This document shows positions 34,575 through 43,182 of a stretch of DNA of 64,000 bases, piece by piece. Under the pieces are notes generated by a model. It searched no databases and had not been told where the DNA came from. It saw only the letters and a program-made list of their open reading frames with translations. A program made the translations under genes and the position numbers. Origin of the DNA: Kitasatospora purpeofusca (lineage in GTDB: Bacteria; Actinomycetota; Actinomycetes; Streptomycetales; Streptomycetaceae); NCBI RefSeq assembly GCF_000718025.1, contig NZ_JODS01000025.1, forward strand, positions 1-64,000, written 5' to 3'. Positions within the stretch are counted from its first letter, which is position 1. Each line of letters begins with the position of its first letter.

Positions 34575-34699
34575 GGAGTCGACCCGCTTCCTGGTGGACT
34601 GGTCGCGCCGGTACTCCCGGCGCTCGGAGTGCGGCGGGGAAGGCCGTGCCAGACACCCCGCCCCACCGCGGCCGGGGTGCCGACTGCCCGTCCAGCCTA

Positions 34700-34715
34700 G
34701 CGGGTGAACACTCAC
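34700..34715 (-). promoter_or_regulatory. Shared cluster dyad, site 1
   Basis: GTGAGTGTTCACCCGC on the minus strand; 12 of 14 symmetric positions match GTGAGTGNNCACTCAC. It lies 126 nt upstream of the dehydrogenase start. Likely TetR operator (see sites at 49205, 53842 and 56615). Confidence 0.65.
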
Positions 34716-34789
34716 TCCGCGACGGCTTTCGGCGTCCGTTTCGAGCCGTATCCGGTGTTGACGTGCGATCAGTTCCGGCCCCGGACAAG

Positions 34790-34829
34790 CCTCCTCCCCC
34801 ACCGCCGGGGGTAACGGTGGGGGAGGAGG
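34790..34829 (-). terminator. Terminator of the DHA2 exporter gene
   Basis: 15-bp perfect stem CCTCCTCCCCCACCG / CGGTGGGGGAGGAGG with a 10-nt loop, 50 nt past the exporter stop. Confidence 0.85.
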
Positions 34830-34878
34830 GGCTGTCGGGGCGGACACCGGTCGGTCGACCGGGGCGGAGCGGCGGCCG

Positions 34879-36675
34879 TCAGCCGGCCGCGGTCTCCGGC
34901 CGTCCGCCCGCGGGACCGGCGTGCCCGGGCTGACCGCCCTGGCCCGCCGCGGGGGCACCCTGGCCCTTGCCGGCCGGGGCGCCCTCGCCCTGGCCCTGCC
35001 ACTGGCCGCCGGCAGGCGCGCCCTGGCCCTGGCCCTGGCCTCCGCCCTGGCCACCCTGACCCTGCCACTGGCCGCCACCGGGGCCGCCCTGGCCCTGGTG
35101 CTGACCGCCGGGACCGCCGGGGCCGCCCTGGCCGCCGGGGCCCTTGCCGCCGGGCGCGCCCATCGGCGCCCGCATCGGACGCTCCTGGAGGAAGACCACG
35201 ACCAGGGCGCCGAGCAGCGCGATGACCATGCCGATCAGGTAGACCGTGTGCAGCGACTCGGCCAGCGCCGAGGCCACACCGTCGCGCACCTCGGGCGCCT
35301 GCGCCCGGACCTTGGCCGGCGAGGTCAGCAGACCGTCCGTGCCGAGCCGCGCCAGCGCCTCGGCCGGCACCTTCTTCGGCAGCTGGTCGCGCAGCTGGGC
35401 GTTGAGGATGGCACCGAAGACGGTCACACCCATGGCACCACCGAGCGAGCGGAAGAAGTTCGCCGCGGCGGTCGCCACACCCAGCTGGCGCATCTCGACG
35501 GAGTTCTGCACCGCCGCGATGAGCACCTGGGTGACCAGGCCGAAGCCGATACCGAACACCGCGAGGAAGCCGCCGGCGGCCACCTGGGAGGAGTCCGCCT
35601 TGAGGGTCGACATCAGGTACAGGCCGACCGCCATGATCAGCAGGCCCGCGATCGGGAACAGCTTGTACTTGCCGGTCGCCGCGACGACCTTGCCCGAGAT
35701 CGTCAGGCTGACCACGGTCGCGATCATCAGCGGGACCAGCAGCAGCCCGGACTCGGTGGCGGTGTCCCCGTTGGCGACCTGGAGGAAGAGCGGGGTGTAG
35801 ACGGTCGCCACGAAGAGCGAGATCGAGGCGAGGAAGAGGCCGACGGTGGCCACCAGGATGACCGGGTCCTTGAACAGCTCCAGCGGGACGACCGGCTCGC
35901 TGGCCCGCTTCTCCTGCAGGACGAAGCCGACCAGCAGCACCGCGGCGAGCACCAGCAGGCCGATGATCTGGACCGAGCCCCACGAGTACTGGTCGCCGGC
36001 CCAGACCGAGACCAGCAGGATCGCGACGATGGCGGAGCTGAGCAGCGCCGAACCCAGGTAGTCGAGCTTCTTCTTCTGCTTGGTGACCGGCAGCTTCAGC
36101 ACCGAGCTGACGACCACCAGCGCGACCGCGCCGATCGGCAGGTTGATGTAGAAGATCCACGGCCAGGACAGGTGGTCGACGAAGGCGCCGCCGATCAGCG
36201 GGCCGACCACACCGGCGATCACGAAGCAGGACTGCGCGTAGCCCTGCCACTTGCCGCGCTCGCGGGGCGGGACGAGCTCGGCGATCAGGGCCATGGCCAG
36301 CGCCATCAGACCGCCGGCGCCCAGACCCTGGAGAGTACGGAAGCCGATCAGCTGGCCGATGTTGGCGGAGAGGCCGGACAGCGCCGAGCCGAGCAGGAAG
36401 ATGGTGATCGCCGACTGGAACATCAGCTTGCGGCCGTAGAGGTCGCCCAGCTTGCCCCAGAGCGGCGTGGCCGCGGTGGCGGCCAGCATGTAGGCGGTGA
36501 TGACCCAGGCCAGGTGGGTCACGCCGCCGAGGTCACCGGCGATGGTCGGCAGGGCCGTCGCCACGATCGTCTGGTCCAGGGCTGCCAGGAACATGGCAAG
36601 CACCAGGGCAGCAAAGATCGTCAAGAAGGTTTTACGTGGCACTTCCGGGGCGGGTGCAGCGTACGGGGCGCTCAT
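34879..36675 (-). CDS. DHA2-family MFS exporter with a Gly/Gln/Pro-rich tail
   Basis: 598 residues, 14 TM helices. QacA/EmrB-type drug:H+ antiporter. Motif A GKLGDLYGRK, TM1 motif AALDQTIVATALPTI. The last ~95 residues are a cytoplasmic low-complexity tail of GGQWQGQG/GGPGG repeats, absent from ordinary members of the family. The tail resembles Gly/Pro segments on other proteins of this cluster. Probably exports the polyketide or protects the cell. ATG 36675 with AAGGAG 6 nt upstream. Divergent from the SDR across a 13-bp palindrome. Confidence 0.9.
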   Translation of the reverse strand: MSAPYAAPAPEVPRKTFLTIFAALVLAMFLAALDQTIVATALPTIAGDLGGVTHLAWVITAYMLAATAATPLWGKLGDLYGRKLMFQSAITIFLLGSALSGLSANIGQLIGFRTLQGLGAGGLMALAMALIAELVPPRERGKWQGYAQSCFVIAGVVGPLIGGAFVDHLSWPWIFYINLPIGAVALVVVSSVLKLPVTKQKKKLDYLGSALLSSAIVAILLVSVWAGDQYSWGSVQIIGLLVLAAVLLVGFVLQEKRASEPVVPLELFKDPVILVATVGLFLASISLFVATVYTPLFLQVANGDTATESGLLLVPLMIATVVSLTISGKVVAATGKYKLFPIAGLLIMAVGLYLMSTLKADSSQVAAGGFLAVFGIGFGLVTQVLIAAVQNSVEMRQLGVATAAANFFRSLGGAMGVTVFGAILNAQLRDQLPKKVPAEALARLGTDGLLTSPAKVRAQAPEVRDGVASALAESLHTVYLIGMVIALLGALVVVFLQERPMRAPMGAPGGKGPGGQGGPGGPGGQHQGQGGPGGGQWQGQGGQGGGQGQGQGAPAGGQWQGQGEGAPAGKGQGAPAAGQGGQPGHAGPAGGRPETAAG

Positions 36676-36732
36676 TGGGTACTCCTTGAGAGGCGTCCGC
36701 CGACTCGGAGACCTTGCTCCGAGCTTGAATTC

Positions 36733-36745
36733 GTATAGACTATAC
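36733..36745. promoter_or_regulatory. Palindrome GTATAGACTATAC in the exporter/SDR divergent promoter
   Basis: Perfect 13-bp dyad, 58 nt upstream of the exporter and 67 nt upstream of the SDR start, in the AT-richest part of the window. The TATAGAC half-site also occurs in the dyad at 60319. Probable TetR operator controlling both genes. Confidence 0.65.
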
Positions 36746-36811
36746 AATCAAAATTAGCCGTCAAGAGCCAACGTCAAGGGCGGCCGCGGCCGCCCGGAAG
36801 GGCAGCTAACG

Positions 36812-37687
36812 ATGAGCCAACTCCAGGGGAAGATCGCGCTCGTGACCGGTTCTACCTCGGGCATGGGGGCCGCCGCCGCACTGGCGCTCGCCGCCGCCGG
36901 GGCGCACGTCGTGGTCTCCGGCCGCCGTGCCGAGCTGGGCAACGCCGTGGTGGAGCGGATCCGGGAGAAGGGCGGGCAGGCGGACTTCGTCGCCGCCGAC
37001 GTCACCGTCGAGGATGACGTCGCCCGCCTGGTGAGTACCACGGTCGAGCGACACGGTCGCCTCGACATCGCCTTCAACAACGCCGGCGGCGGCGGGGCGT
37101 TCGGCCCGCTGGACCGGGTCCCGGCGGACGCCTTCGCCGCCGTGATCGCGGTCAACCTCGTCGGCACCTACCACTCGCTGAAGCACGAGATCGCCGCCAT
37201 GCGGGCGAGCGGCGGCGGCAGCATCATCAACAACGCCTCCACCGCCGGCGTCCAGGGCACCGCCTTCGGCCTGGGCGCGTACACCGCGGCCAAGCACGGT
37301 GTGGTCGGCCTGACCCGGGCCACCGCGCTGGAGGCCGGCCCGGCGGGCATCCGGGTCAACGCGCTGATCACCGGCCCGGTCGACACCGAGGACTTCCGCC
37401 AGCGGGTCGGCGGCCAGCCCGGCGCGCTGGAGCGGGCCGGCGCGGCCACCGCCCTGGGGCGGATCGCGACCGAGGAGGAGGTCGCCAACGCGGTGGTCTT
37501 CCTCAGCAGCGACGCGGCCAGCTTCGTCACCGGCTCGCTGTTCGGGCTGGAGGGCGGCATGACGGCCGGCGTCACGGCCGGGACGATGGGGCGGCCCGGC
37601 GGCGGCCAGGGCGGTCCCGGTGCACAGGGCGGCCAGGGTGCTCCGGGCCAGGGCGGGCCGGGCGCCGGGCGGCCCGCCGGGAACTGA
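36812..37687 (+). CDS. SDR oxidoreductase with a Gly/Gln/Pro-rich tail
   Basis: 291 residues. Classical SDR: TGSTSGMG cofactor loop (residues 12-19), NNAGG, Ser in INNAST and YTAAK catalytic pair, RVNALITGPVDT. The last ~33 residues form a low-complexity GGGQGGPGAQGGQGAPGQ tail, after the normal C-terminus GLEGGMTAGVTAG. NAD(P)H-dependent ketoreductase or dehydrogenase; substrate unknown. Divergent from the DHA2 exporter, which also has such a tail. Confidence 0.9.
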   Translation: MSQLQGKIALVTGSTSGMGAAAALALAAAGAHVVVSGRRAELGNAVVERIREKGGQADFVAADVTVEDDVARLVSTTVERHGRLDIAFNNAGGGGAFGPLDRVPADAFAAVIAVNLVGTYHSLKHEIAAMRASGGGSIINNASTAGVQGTAFGLGAYTAAKHGVVGLTRATALEAGPAGIRVNALITGPVDTEDFRQRVGGQPGALERAGAATALGRIATEEEVANAVVFLSSDAASFVTGSLFGLEGGMTAGVTAGTMGRPGGGQGGPGAQGGQGAPGQGGPGAGRPAGN

Positions 37688-37762
37688 CCGGAACCGGACG
37701 CACCGGGGCCCGTTCCCACTCGTCCCATTGCCAGCAATCCACCCTCGGGCTATTTTTTCGAT

Positions 37763-38611
37763 ATGTTCGTAAAAACCACGAGGAACACCGAAGAGTTCAT
37801 CTCGGAAACCGGTGGGTGGATTGCCGGCAACCCCGTCGAGAATTCCATCCTGCTGACCATGCTGGCCGGCGCCAAATTCCGCCCGCCGACCGCCCCGCCG
37901 ATAGCCTGGAGCCGGGTCGAGGACCCGGCCTCGGACACGGCGCCGGTGGTCGGCGTCGCGGCGTTCACGGCGCCGCACCTGGTCGTGCTGAGCGGGATGC
38001 CGGCGGCCGCCGCGGCCGCGCTCGGCGCCGAACTGGGCGCCGGGCCCGACCTCCTGCCCGGCGTGATCGGGCCGGACGCGGCGGCCGCCGCCTTCGCCGC
38101 GGCCTGGTCCGAGGCCACCGGCCGGCCGACCAGGGCCGACCGCCGCGAGCGGATGCTGTGCCTGGACGGAGCGGTCACCACCGACGGCCGGCCGACCCCG
38201 GACGGGCAGTCCAGGGCCGCCCGCGAGGAGGAGGCGGAGCTGTTCACCGACTGGTGCCTGGAGGCCGCGCACGGCGCCGGGCTCAGCCGGGAGATGGCCT
38301 CGCGCTCCGTCCGGGGCCAGATCGCCGGCGGCCTGCTGCGGGCCTGGGAGCTCGACGGCGAGCCCGTCGCGATCCTCGGCCGGACCGCCGCCGTCGCGGG
38401 CGTGGTCCGCTACGGCCCGATCTACTCGCGGCCCGACGCCCGGCGCGGCGGGTACGCCCGGGCGCTGCTCGCCGAGTCCTCGACCGAGGTGCGGGCCGAG
38501 GGGCTGGTCGGCATGGCGGTCACCGCCGAGGGCAACGACGGCGTCCAGGCGCTGTTCGGCTCGCTCGGCTACCGGTCCCGCGGCGGCCTGTCGGAATTCC
38601 GGTTCGACTGA
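37763..38611 (+). CDS. GNAT family N-acetyltransferase
   Basis: 282 residues. The C-terminal half carries a GNAT fold with the acetyl-CoA-binding variant SRPDARRGGYARALLAES (about residues 218-235) and EGNDGVQALFGSLGYRSRG. The N-terminal half is divergent. No strong ribosome-binding site before the ATG; the preceding CTATTTTTTCGAT is AT-rich, so translation may be leaderless or weak. Acceptor unknown. Ends near a strong terminator, convergent with the O-methyltransferase. Confidence 0.82.
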   Translation: MFVKTTRNTEEFISETGGWIAGNPVENSILLTMLAGAKFRPPTAPPIAWSRVEDPASDTAPVVGVAAFTAPHLVVLSGMPAAAAAALGAELGAGPDLLPGVIGPDAAAAAFAAAWSEATGRPTRADRRERMLCLDGAVTTDGRPTPDGQSRAAREEEAELFTDWCLEAAHGAGLSREMASRSVRGQIAGGLLRAWELDGEPVAILGRTAAVAGVVRYGPIYSRPDARRGGYARALLAESSTEVRAEGLVGMAVTAEGNDGVQALFGSLGYRSRGGLSEFRFD

Positions 38612-38652
38612 TCGGCACCACCCCTCCGGGAAATACCCGGAGGGAATACCGC

Positions 38653-38682
38653 GGGCCCGGATCCGAAATCGGATCCGGGCCC
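38653..38682. terminator. Terminator after the GNAT gene
   Basis: 14-bp perfect stem GGGCCCGGATCCGA / TCGGATCCGGGCCC with a minimal loop, followed by CTCTCGC. Confidence 0.8.
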
Positions 38683-38686
38683 TCTC

Positions 38687-38746
38687 GCAATACCGTTAGC
38701 AATACCGTTCGCGGTGCCGCTCGCAATGCCGCTCGCAGCATCGTCG
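38687..38746. repeat. Five 12-bp tandem repeats
   Basis: Units GCAATACCGTTA, GCAATACCGTTC, GCGGTGCCGCTC, GCAATGCCGCTC, GCAGCATCGTCG at 38687, 38699, 38711, 38723 and 38735, between the terminators of the convergent GNAT and methyltransferase genes. Not translated in any supported gene. Confidence 0.8.
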
Positions 38747-38754
38747 GAAATCGC

Positions 38755-38794
38755 CCGGGGCCGCCCGGAGGATTTCCCCCCCGGGCGGCCCCGG
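38755..38794. terminator. Terminator of the polyketide operon end
   Basis: 14-bp perfect stem CCGGGGCCGCCCGG / CCGGGCGGCCCCGG, 9 nt past the methyltransferase stop (minus strand). Confidence 0.8.
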
Positions 38795-38802
38795 ACGTCC
38801 GG

Positions 38803-39852
38803 TCAGTCCAGCGGGTCGGGGTCCGGCACGGCCTCCAGCAGCGAGAAGGCCGTCCCGGTGGACACCACCCGGTTGAGCCGGTAGCCGCCGCGCCGGAAGA
38901 CCTCGGCGAACTGCTCCTCGGTGCGGACCTCGCCGCTCATGGTGACCAGCATGACCAGGTCGAAGTTCTTCACGAACCGCGGCACGCCCTCGCGGTGCAC
39001 CAGCTCCGCCGCGACGAAGCGGGCGCCCGGCGAGGCCTCCCGGCACTTGCGGAGCAGCCGGACCAGCGCGTCGTCCGGCCAGGAGTGCCAGACCTGCTTG
39101 GTGACGTAGGCGCCGATCCCGGCCGGGACCCCGGCGAAGAAGTCGACCGGCTCGAAGTCCAGCCGGCCCTGCTCGGCCAGCTTGGCGACGTCGGGCTGGG
39201 TCCTGGCCTGCTCGATGACGCTCGGCAGGTCGGCCAGCACGCCCCGGGCGAGGGCGTCGTACTTGTGCAGGATCGCCGCCAGGTAGGTACCCTGCCCGCC
39301 ACCGAGGTCGCAGACCGCGCCGGCCTCGGCGAACTCGGGGTACGCCGACACCAGGGCGTCGGAGAGGGCGTCGGTGAAGTCGGTCATCGCCTGGTTGAAG
39401 GTCGCGGCGGCGGACGGGTTCTTCTGCAGCCAGGGCCAGAGCGCGGTGCCGTGCACCTTCTCGAAACCGGGCTTCCCGGTGGCCAGGCTGTGGTCCAGCG
39501 CGCCCCAGGAGGCCCAGAGCCACTCGGCGCCGACCATCCGGGCCATCGCGTCCATCGAACCGGGCACGCCCGGGCGGAGCAGCTCGGAGAGCCCGGTGTT
39601 GGCGAAGACGCCGGGCTCGACCTCCTCGAAGACACCGTCCTCGGTGAGCAGCGAGAGCACCTTGGCCAGCGCGCTCGCGGTCGCTCCGGCGCGCTCGGCG
39701 AGCTCGGCCACCGGCAGCGGGCCCTCGGCCAGCAGCTCGGCGAGCTTGAACTCGGCGGCCAGCGCCAGGCAGCGCGGGGTGGACGGGAACATCAATTCGG
39801 AGAGGAACACCGCGCCGGCCGAAGCAGGGGCGGTCTGGGGAACGGCGGTCAT
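38803..39852 (-). CDS. SAM-dependent O-methyltransferase
   Basis: 349 residues, two-domain small-molecule O-methyltransferase (AdoMet_MTases cd02440, TcmN/DnrK-like layout). N-terminal winged-helix dimerisation region (residues 20-100), SAM loop VCDLGGGQGTYLAAIL at about 180-195, and LRKCREASPGARFVAAELV near the end. The acidic His pair typical of the catalytic site is around VWHSWPDD. Likely methylates a phenol of the aromatic polyketide. Last gene of the minus-strand cluster run, separated from the RCC1 gene by 146 bp with a hairpin, so it may have its own promoter. ATG with GGGAGG upstream. Confidence 0.88.
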   Translation of the reverse strand: MTAVPQTAPASAGAVFLSELMFPSTPRCLALAAEFKLAELLAEGPLPVAELAERAGATASALAKVLSLLTEDGVFEEVEPGVFANTGLSELLRPGVPGSMDAMARMVGAEWLWASWGALDHSLATGKPGFEKVHGTALWPWLQKNPSAAATFNQAMTDFTDALSDALVSAYPEFAEAGAVCDLGGGQGTYLAAILHKYDALARGVLADLPSVIEQARTQPDVAKLAEQGRLDFEPVDFFAGVPAGIGAYVTKQVWHSWPDDALVRLLRKCREASPGARFVAAELVHREGVPRFVKNFDLVMLVTMSGEVRTEEQFAEVFRRGGYRLNRVVSTGTAFSLLEAVPDPDPLD

Positions 39853-39945
39853 GGGGTGAGGCCTCCCTGCGGGGACCGGGGCGGGGGCGGACGGCGCCCC
39901 CGGCCCGAGGTCAGCGGTCATGGGTGGACGGGCCGGACGGCCCCG

Positions 39946-39980
39946 CGCCGGGCGGCCCGTCAAGGCCGGGCCGCCCGGCG
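39946..39980 (-). terminator. Hairpin between RCC1 and methyltransferase genes
   Basis: 14-bp perfect stem CGCCGGGCGGCCCG / CGGGCCGCCCGGCG with 7-nt loop, 18 nt past the RCC1 stop. Either a terminator or an attenuator before the methyltransferase gene. Confidence 0.65.
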
Positions 39981-39998
39981 GTTGCGCACGGCCGGGAC

Positions 39999-41177
39999 TC
40001 AGCCCAGCAGGGCGAAGGCGAAGCCACCGCCGGGGTTGGCCATGAACTTGTTGGTCGGCGGGATCTCACCGCCGGCCGCGACGCCCACGGCCGGTCCGGT
40101 CAGCGCGATCCGGGTCGGGGTGGGGACGATCTGGACCTGGCCGGCGGCCAGCTGGCCCCAGTTGTTCCAGCCCCAGCCCTGCACCGAGCCGTCGGCCAGC
40201 AGCGCCAGCGCGTGCCCGCCGTTGCCGGGGGCCGCGTCGGTGCCGCCGCCGCTGGCGGACACGGCCTTGACGCCGGTCAGGCCCGGTACCGGGGCCGGCA
40301 CCGCGCGGTCGGCGGTGGTGCCGTCGCCGAGCTGGCCGCCGTCGTTGAGGCCCCAGGCCCAGACGGTGCCGTCGGCCAGCAGCGCCACCGTGTGGTGGTA
40401 GGCGCCGACCAGCTGGGTGACCGAGCGCAGGCCCGCGACCTTCTGCGGGGCGGCACGGTCCTCGGTGGTGCCGTCGCCGAGCTGGCCGCGGTCGTTGAAG
40501 CCCCAGACCGAGGCGGTGCCGTCGGCGTGCACGACCATGCTGTGGCCGCCACCGGCGCTGAGCTTGACGGCCGGCTCCAGGTTCTCGATCACGGCCGGGC
40601 GCGGCCGGCAGTCGAAGGAGGCGGTCATGTAGGAGCGGACGATCCGGCCCTCGCGGGTCGAACCGGGGCCGTCGCCCAGCTGGCCGCGGTCGTCGCGGCC
40701 CCAGGACCAGACGGTGCCGTCGGCCTTGAGCGCGAGGTTGTGCGCGCCGCCGACCGCCAGCTCGACCACGTCCTCCAGGCCGTCGACCCGGACCGGGACC
40801 GGCTGCACGCCGAAGTTGGCCTCGCCGAGGGCGCAGAAGAAGCCGGCGCCCCAGGCCCAGACGGTGCCGTCCTCCAGCAGGGCGGCGGTGTGGCCGCCGC
40901 CGGCGCCGACCGAGCGGACCCGGCCGGGCAGACCGACGGTGCGAACCGGGGTGGCCTGGTTCTCGGTGGAGCCGTCGCCGAGCTGGCCGAAGGCGTTGCG
41001 GCCGAAGCCCCAGAGCTCGCCGTCGCCGGTCAGGGCCAGCGCGTGGCCGCTGCCGGCCGCCACCTTGACCACGTTCTCCAGGCCCTTGATGTCCTGCGCG
41101 GTGGTCCGGTTGACCGTCCCGCCGTCGCCGAGCTGGCCGTTGGTGTTGTCACCCCAGCTGCTGATGATGCCTGCCAT
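39999..41177 (-). CDS. RCC1-repeat beta-propeller protein
   Basis: 392 residues composed almost wholly of about seven RCC1 repeats, with signature pieces NTNGQLGDGGT, FGRNAFGQLGDGS, WGRDDRGQLGDG, WGFNDRGQLGDGTT and WGLNDGGQLGDGTT, each preceded by a VKVAAGSGHALAL-type strand. No signal peptide or membrane segment, so it is predicted to be intracellular, unlike the secreted bacterial RCC1 proteins. Start ATG 41177, with GAGAGG 8 nt upstream. It sits in the polyketide operon 32 nt after a SnoaL-like gene. Function unknown; protein-protein scaffold or substrate-binding propeller are possibilities. Confidence 0.9.
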   Translation of the reverse strand: MAGIISSWGDNTNGQLGDGGTVNRTTAQDIKGLENVVKVAAGSGHALALTGDGELWGFGRNAFGQLGDGSTENQATPVRTVGLPGRVRSVGAGGGHTAALLEDGTVWAWGAGFFCALGEANFGVQPVPVRVDGLEDVVELAVGGAHNLALKADGTVWSWGRDDRGQLGDGPGSTREGRIVRSYMTASFDCRPRPAVIENLEPAVKLSAGGGHSMVVHADGTASVWGFNDRGQLGDGTTEDRAAPQKVAGLRSVTQLVGAYHHTVALLADGTVWAWGLNDGGQLGDGTTADRAVPAPVPGLTGVKAVSASGGGTDAAPGNGGHALALLADGSVQGWGWNNWGQLAAGQVQIVPTPTRIALTGPAVGVAAGGEIPPTNKFMANPGGGFAFALLG

Positions 41178-41209
41178 GATGATGCGACCTCTCAATAGTC
41201 GGGGGGCGG

Positions 41210-41608
41210 TCAGGCCCAGAACTGGTCGACGGCGTACTGGTCCTCGGGGTAGGTCCAGAACTCGGCGATCAGGCCGTCCTGGATCCGCGCGACGTTGACG
41301 AAGGGCATCTCGAGGCTCTTGCCCTCGCGCTCGTACCGGGTGAAGACGGTGGCGAAGGCGAACGAGTCGCTCGCGCCGATCTCGTGGATCTCCATCGTGA
41401 TCCGGCCCTGGCAGATCTCGAACATCCGGCCGGCGAAGGCCAGCGCGGACTCGATGCCCTCGTGCGCGCCGGACAGCTCGCTGGTGCCCGGGTAGTAGTG
41501 CACGCAGTCCTTGGTCCAGTAGCTGGCCGCCTTCTGCACGTCGCCCACGGTGAACGCGGCGTAGACCGCTTCCATGAGCTTGGCGTTGGGGTGGTCGACG
41601 ACCTTCAT
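41210..41608 (-). CDS. SnoaL-like (NTF2-fold) protein
   Basis: 132 residues, NTF2-like fold (LMEAVYAAFTVGDVQKAASYWTKDCVHYYPG then EIHEIGASDSFAFATVFTRYEREGKSLEMPFVNVARIQDGLIAEFWTY). In type II PKS clusters such proteins act as polyketide cyclases (SnoaL) or hydroxylases (SnoaL2-type); which is not decidable. ATG 41608 with AGGAGG upstream. Between the FAD oxygenase and the RCC1 gene in the operon. Confidence 0.87.
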   Translation of the reverse strand: MKVVDHPNAKLMEAVYAAFTVGDVQKAASYWTKDCVHYYPGTSELSGAHEGIESALAFAGRMFEICQGRITMEIHEIGASDSFAFATVFTRYEREGKSLEMPFVNVARIQDGLIAEFWTYPEDQYAVDQFWA

Positions 41609-41750
41609 GACTCTCCTCCTGTAGCTGTGCGACGGTGCGATGCGGGGCCGTGCAATAGAGCTGGGCCGTGCGGTGGAGCGGGCCGTGCGGTGGAGCGGCG
41701 TCGCGCGGAACCGTGCAACCGGCTTCTTTCGACGCAGTGGTGACGGATCG

Positions 41751-43178
41751 TCAGTTCGCGGCGCGGCGGACGATGTCGACCAGGGTCGCCCGGTCCGGGG
41801 CGGGGAACGGCGGGGGCCCGCCCGCGACCGCCTGCTTGACCCGCAGCCGGATCTCCTCGTCCTCGTACAGGCCGGCCGGGTTGTCGAGCGACATCATGGT
41901 GCGGACCAGCCGGCGCCAGACCACCTCGTCGGTGCCGGCCGCCTCGGCGACCGTGCCGAAGGTGAGCACGTCCGGCGGCAGCGGCGGCAGCTGCTGGCCG
42001 GCCACCGTGGCCCGCCAGAGCCGGGCGCGGCCCGCGTCGTTGCGGACGGCGTCCTCGAACCACGGACGGAAGGTCCGCCCGGCCAGGCCGGCCGCCAGCG
42101 CGGCCTGCTCGGCGTCCGGCTCCGGGTGCTCGCGCACCAGGTCGGCCAGGCCGAGCACATGGGCGATGGCCAGCGAGACGCCGCGGCCGAACGCCGGGTT
42201 GGTGGTGCAGACGGCGTCGGCGACCGGAAGGAAGCCGGGCACCGGCTGGGCGTCCTGGCCGTACAGCTTCAGCGAGTTGTCCAGACCCGCCATCGCGTGC
42301 ACCGGCGAGATCGGGTCGGAGGCCTCCGGCGACACCCAGGGGGCGAGCAGCGGGGTGGCCCGGACCACGGCGGTGAAGACGTCCTCGGCACGCATCTGCT
42401 TCAGCTCGGTGTCGTCCGGCAGGATGCCGAACGAGATGGCGAAGGTGTTGTTGTCGCCGAGGAACATCACGCCGGTGTAGTGGTCCCAGAGCCCGCCGGC
42501 GCCGAAGCCCCGGTTGAGCGGGCCGACCGGGCGCGGACCGTGCGCGCGGTAGTAGCGGGTGTAGTAGGTGATGTCGGCGCTCTGCGCGACGAGTTCCGGC
42601 TCGGCCAGGCCGTGCTCGCGCAGCCACTCGTGGCCCTGCGAGCGGCGACCGCTGGCGTCGATCACCAGGTCGGCGGCGATGGTGCGGCCGTCCTTGGTGA
42701 CCACACCGGTCACCCGGGCCGGGCCGCGGTCGGCGACGGTCAGACCGCGCACCGTCTCGCCGCGGCGCAGCGAGATGCCCGGCTTGCGCAGCGCCTCCTG
42801 GCGCAGGACCAGCTCGAAGGTGGTCCGGCGGCTGCCGAGCATCCGCAGCTCGGCGTCGGCCGGGTGCGGCGTCTTGTCGGCCAGGGTCGGCGGCATGGCC
42901 TTGCCGAGCTCGATCTCCCGCACGCCGGCCGCGACCAGCGCCTGGTAGACGGAGGGCAGCCGCTCGCGCAGCAGGTTGGTGCCGAGCGAGCCGAACGCGT
43001 GCGAGTGGTGGAGCTGCGGCACGGTCGGCCGCTGCCAGTCGCCGTGCGCGTCGTCGACGGTGTCGGGGGCCTCGTTGGCGTCCCGCTCCAGCACGGTGAC
43101 GTCGTGCCCCAGGTCGGCGAACGCCAGCGCGGCCACCAGGCCGGCGACGCTGCCGCCGATGATCAGAGTCCGTGTCAT
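41751..43178 (-). CDS. FAD-dependent oxygenase/oxidoreductase
   Basis: 475 residues. N-terminal Rossmann FAD motif IIGGSVAGLVAALAF with the acidic end of strand 2 at VLERDA, an internal ADLVIDASGRRSQ segment (the DG/GD-like second FAD contact), and FGRGVSLAIAHVLGL near the C-terminus. It belongs to the group-A flavoprotein monooxygenase superfamily in a branch often annotated as epoxidase or hydroxylase (no halogenase WxWxIP motif). Expected to hydroxylate or epoxidise the polyketide scaffold. ATG 43178, 4 nt after the ABM gene stop. Confidence 0.88.
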   Translation of the reverse strand: MTRTLIIGGSVAGLVAALAFADLGHDVTVLERDANEAPDTVDDAHGDWQRPTVPQLHHSHAFGSLGTNLLRERLPSVYQALVAAGVREIELGKAMPPTLADKTPHPADAELRMLGSRRTTFELVLRQEALRKPGISLRRGETVRGLTVADRGPARVTGVVTKDGRTIAADLVIDASGRRSQGHEWLREHGLAEPELVAQSADITYYTRYYRAHGPRPVGPLNRGFGAGGLWDHYTGVMFLGDNNTFAISFGILPDDTELKQMRAEDVFTAVVRATPLLAPWVSPEASDPISPVHAMAGLDNSLKLYGQDAQPVPGFLPVADAVCTTNPAFGRGVSLAIAHVLGLADLVREHPEPDAEQAALAAGLAGRTFRPWFEDAVRNDAGRARLWRATVAGQQLPPLPPDVLTFGTVAEAAGTDEVVWRRLVRTMMSLDNPAGLYEDEEIRLRVKQAVAGGPPPFPAPDRATLVDIVRRAAN

Positions 43179-43182
43179 GACC

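Noticed and set aside
38696..39523. Minus-strand frame through the 12-bp repeats into the methyltransferase region
   Set aside because: Shadow frame of the methyltransferase gene; the repeat-encoded CERHCERHRERYC end has no supporting start or family.
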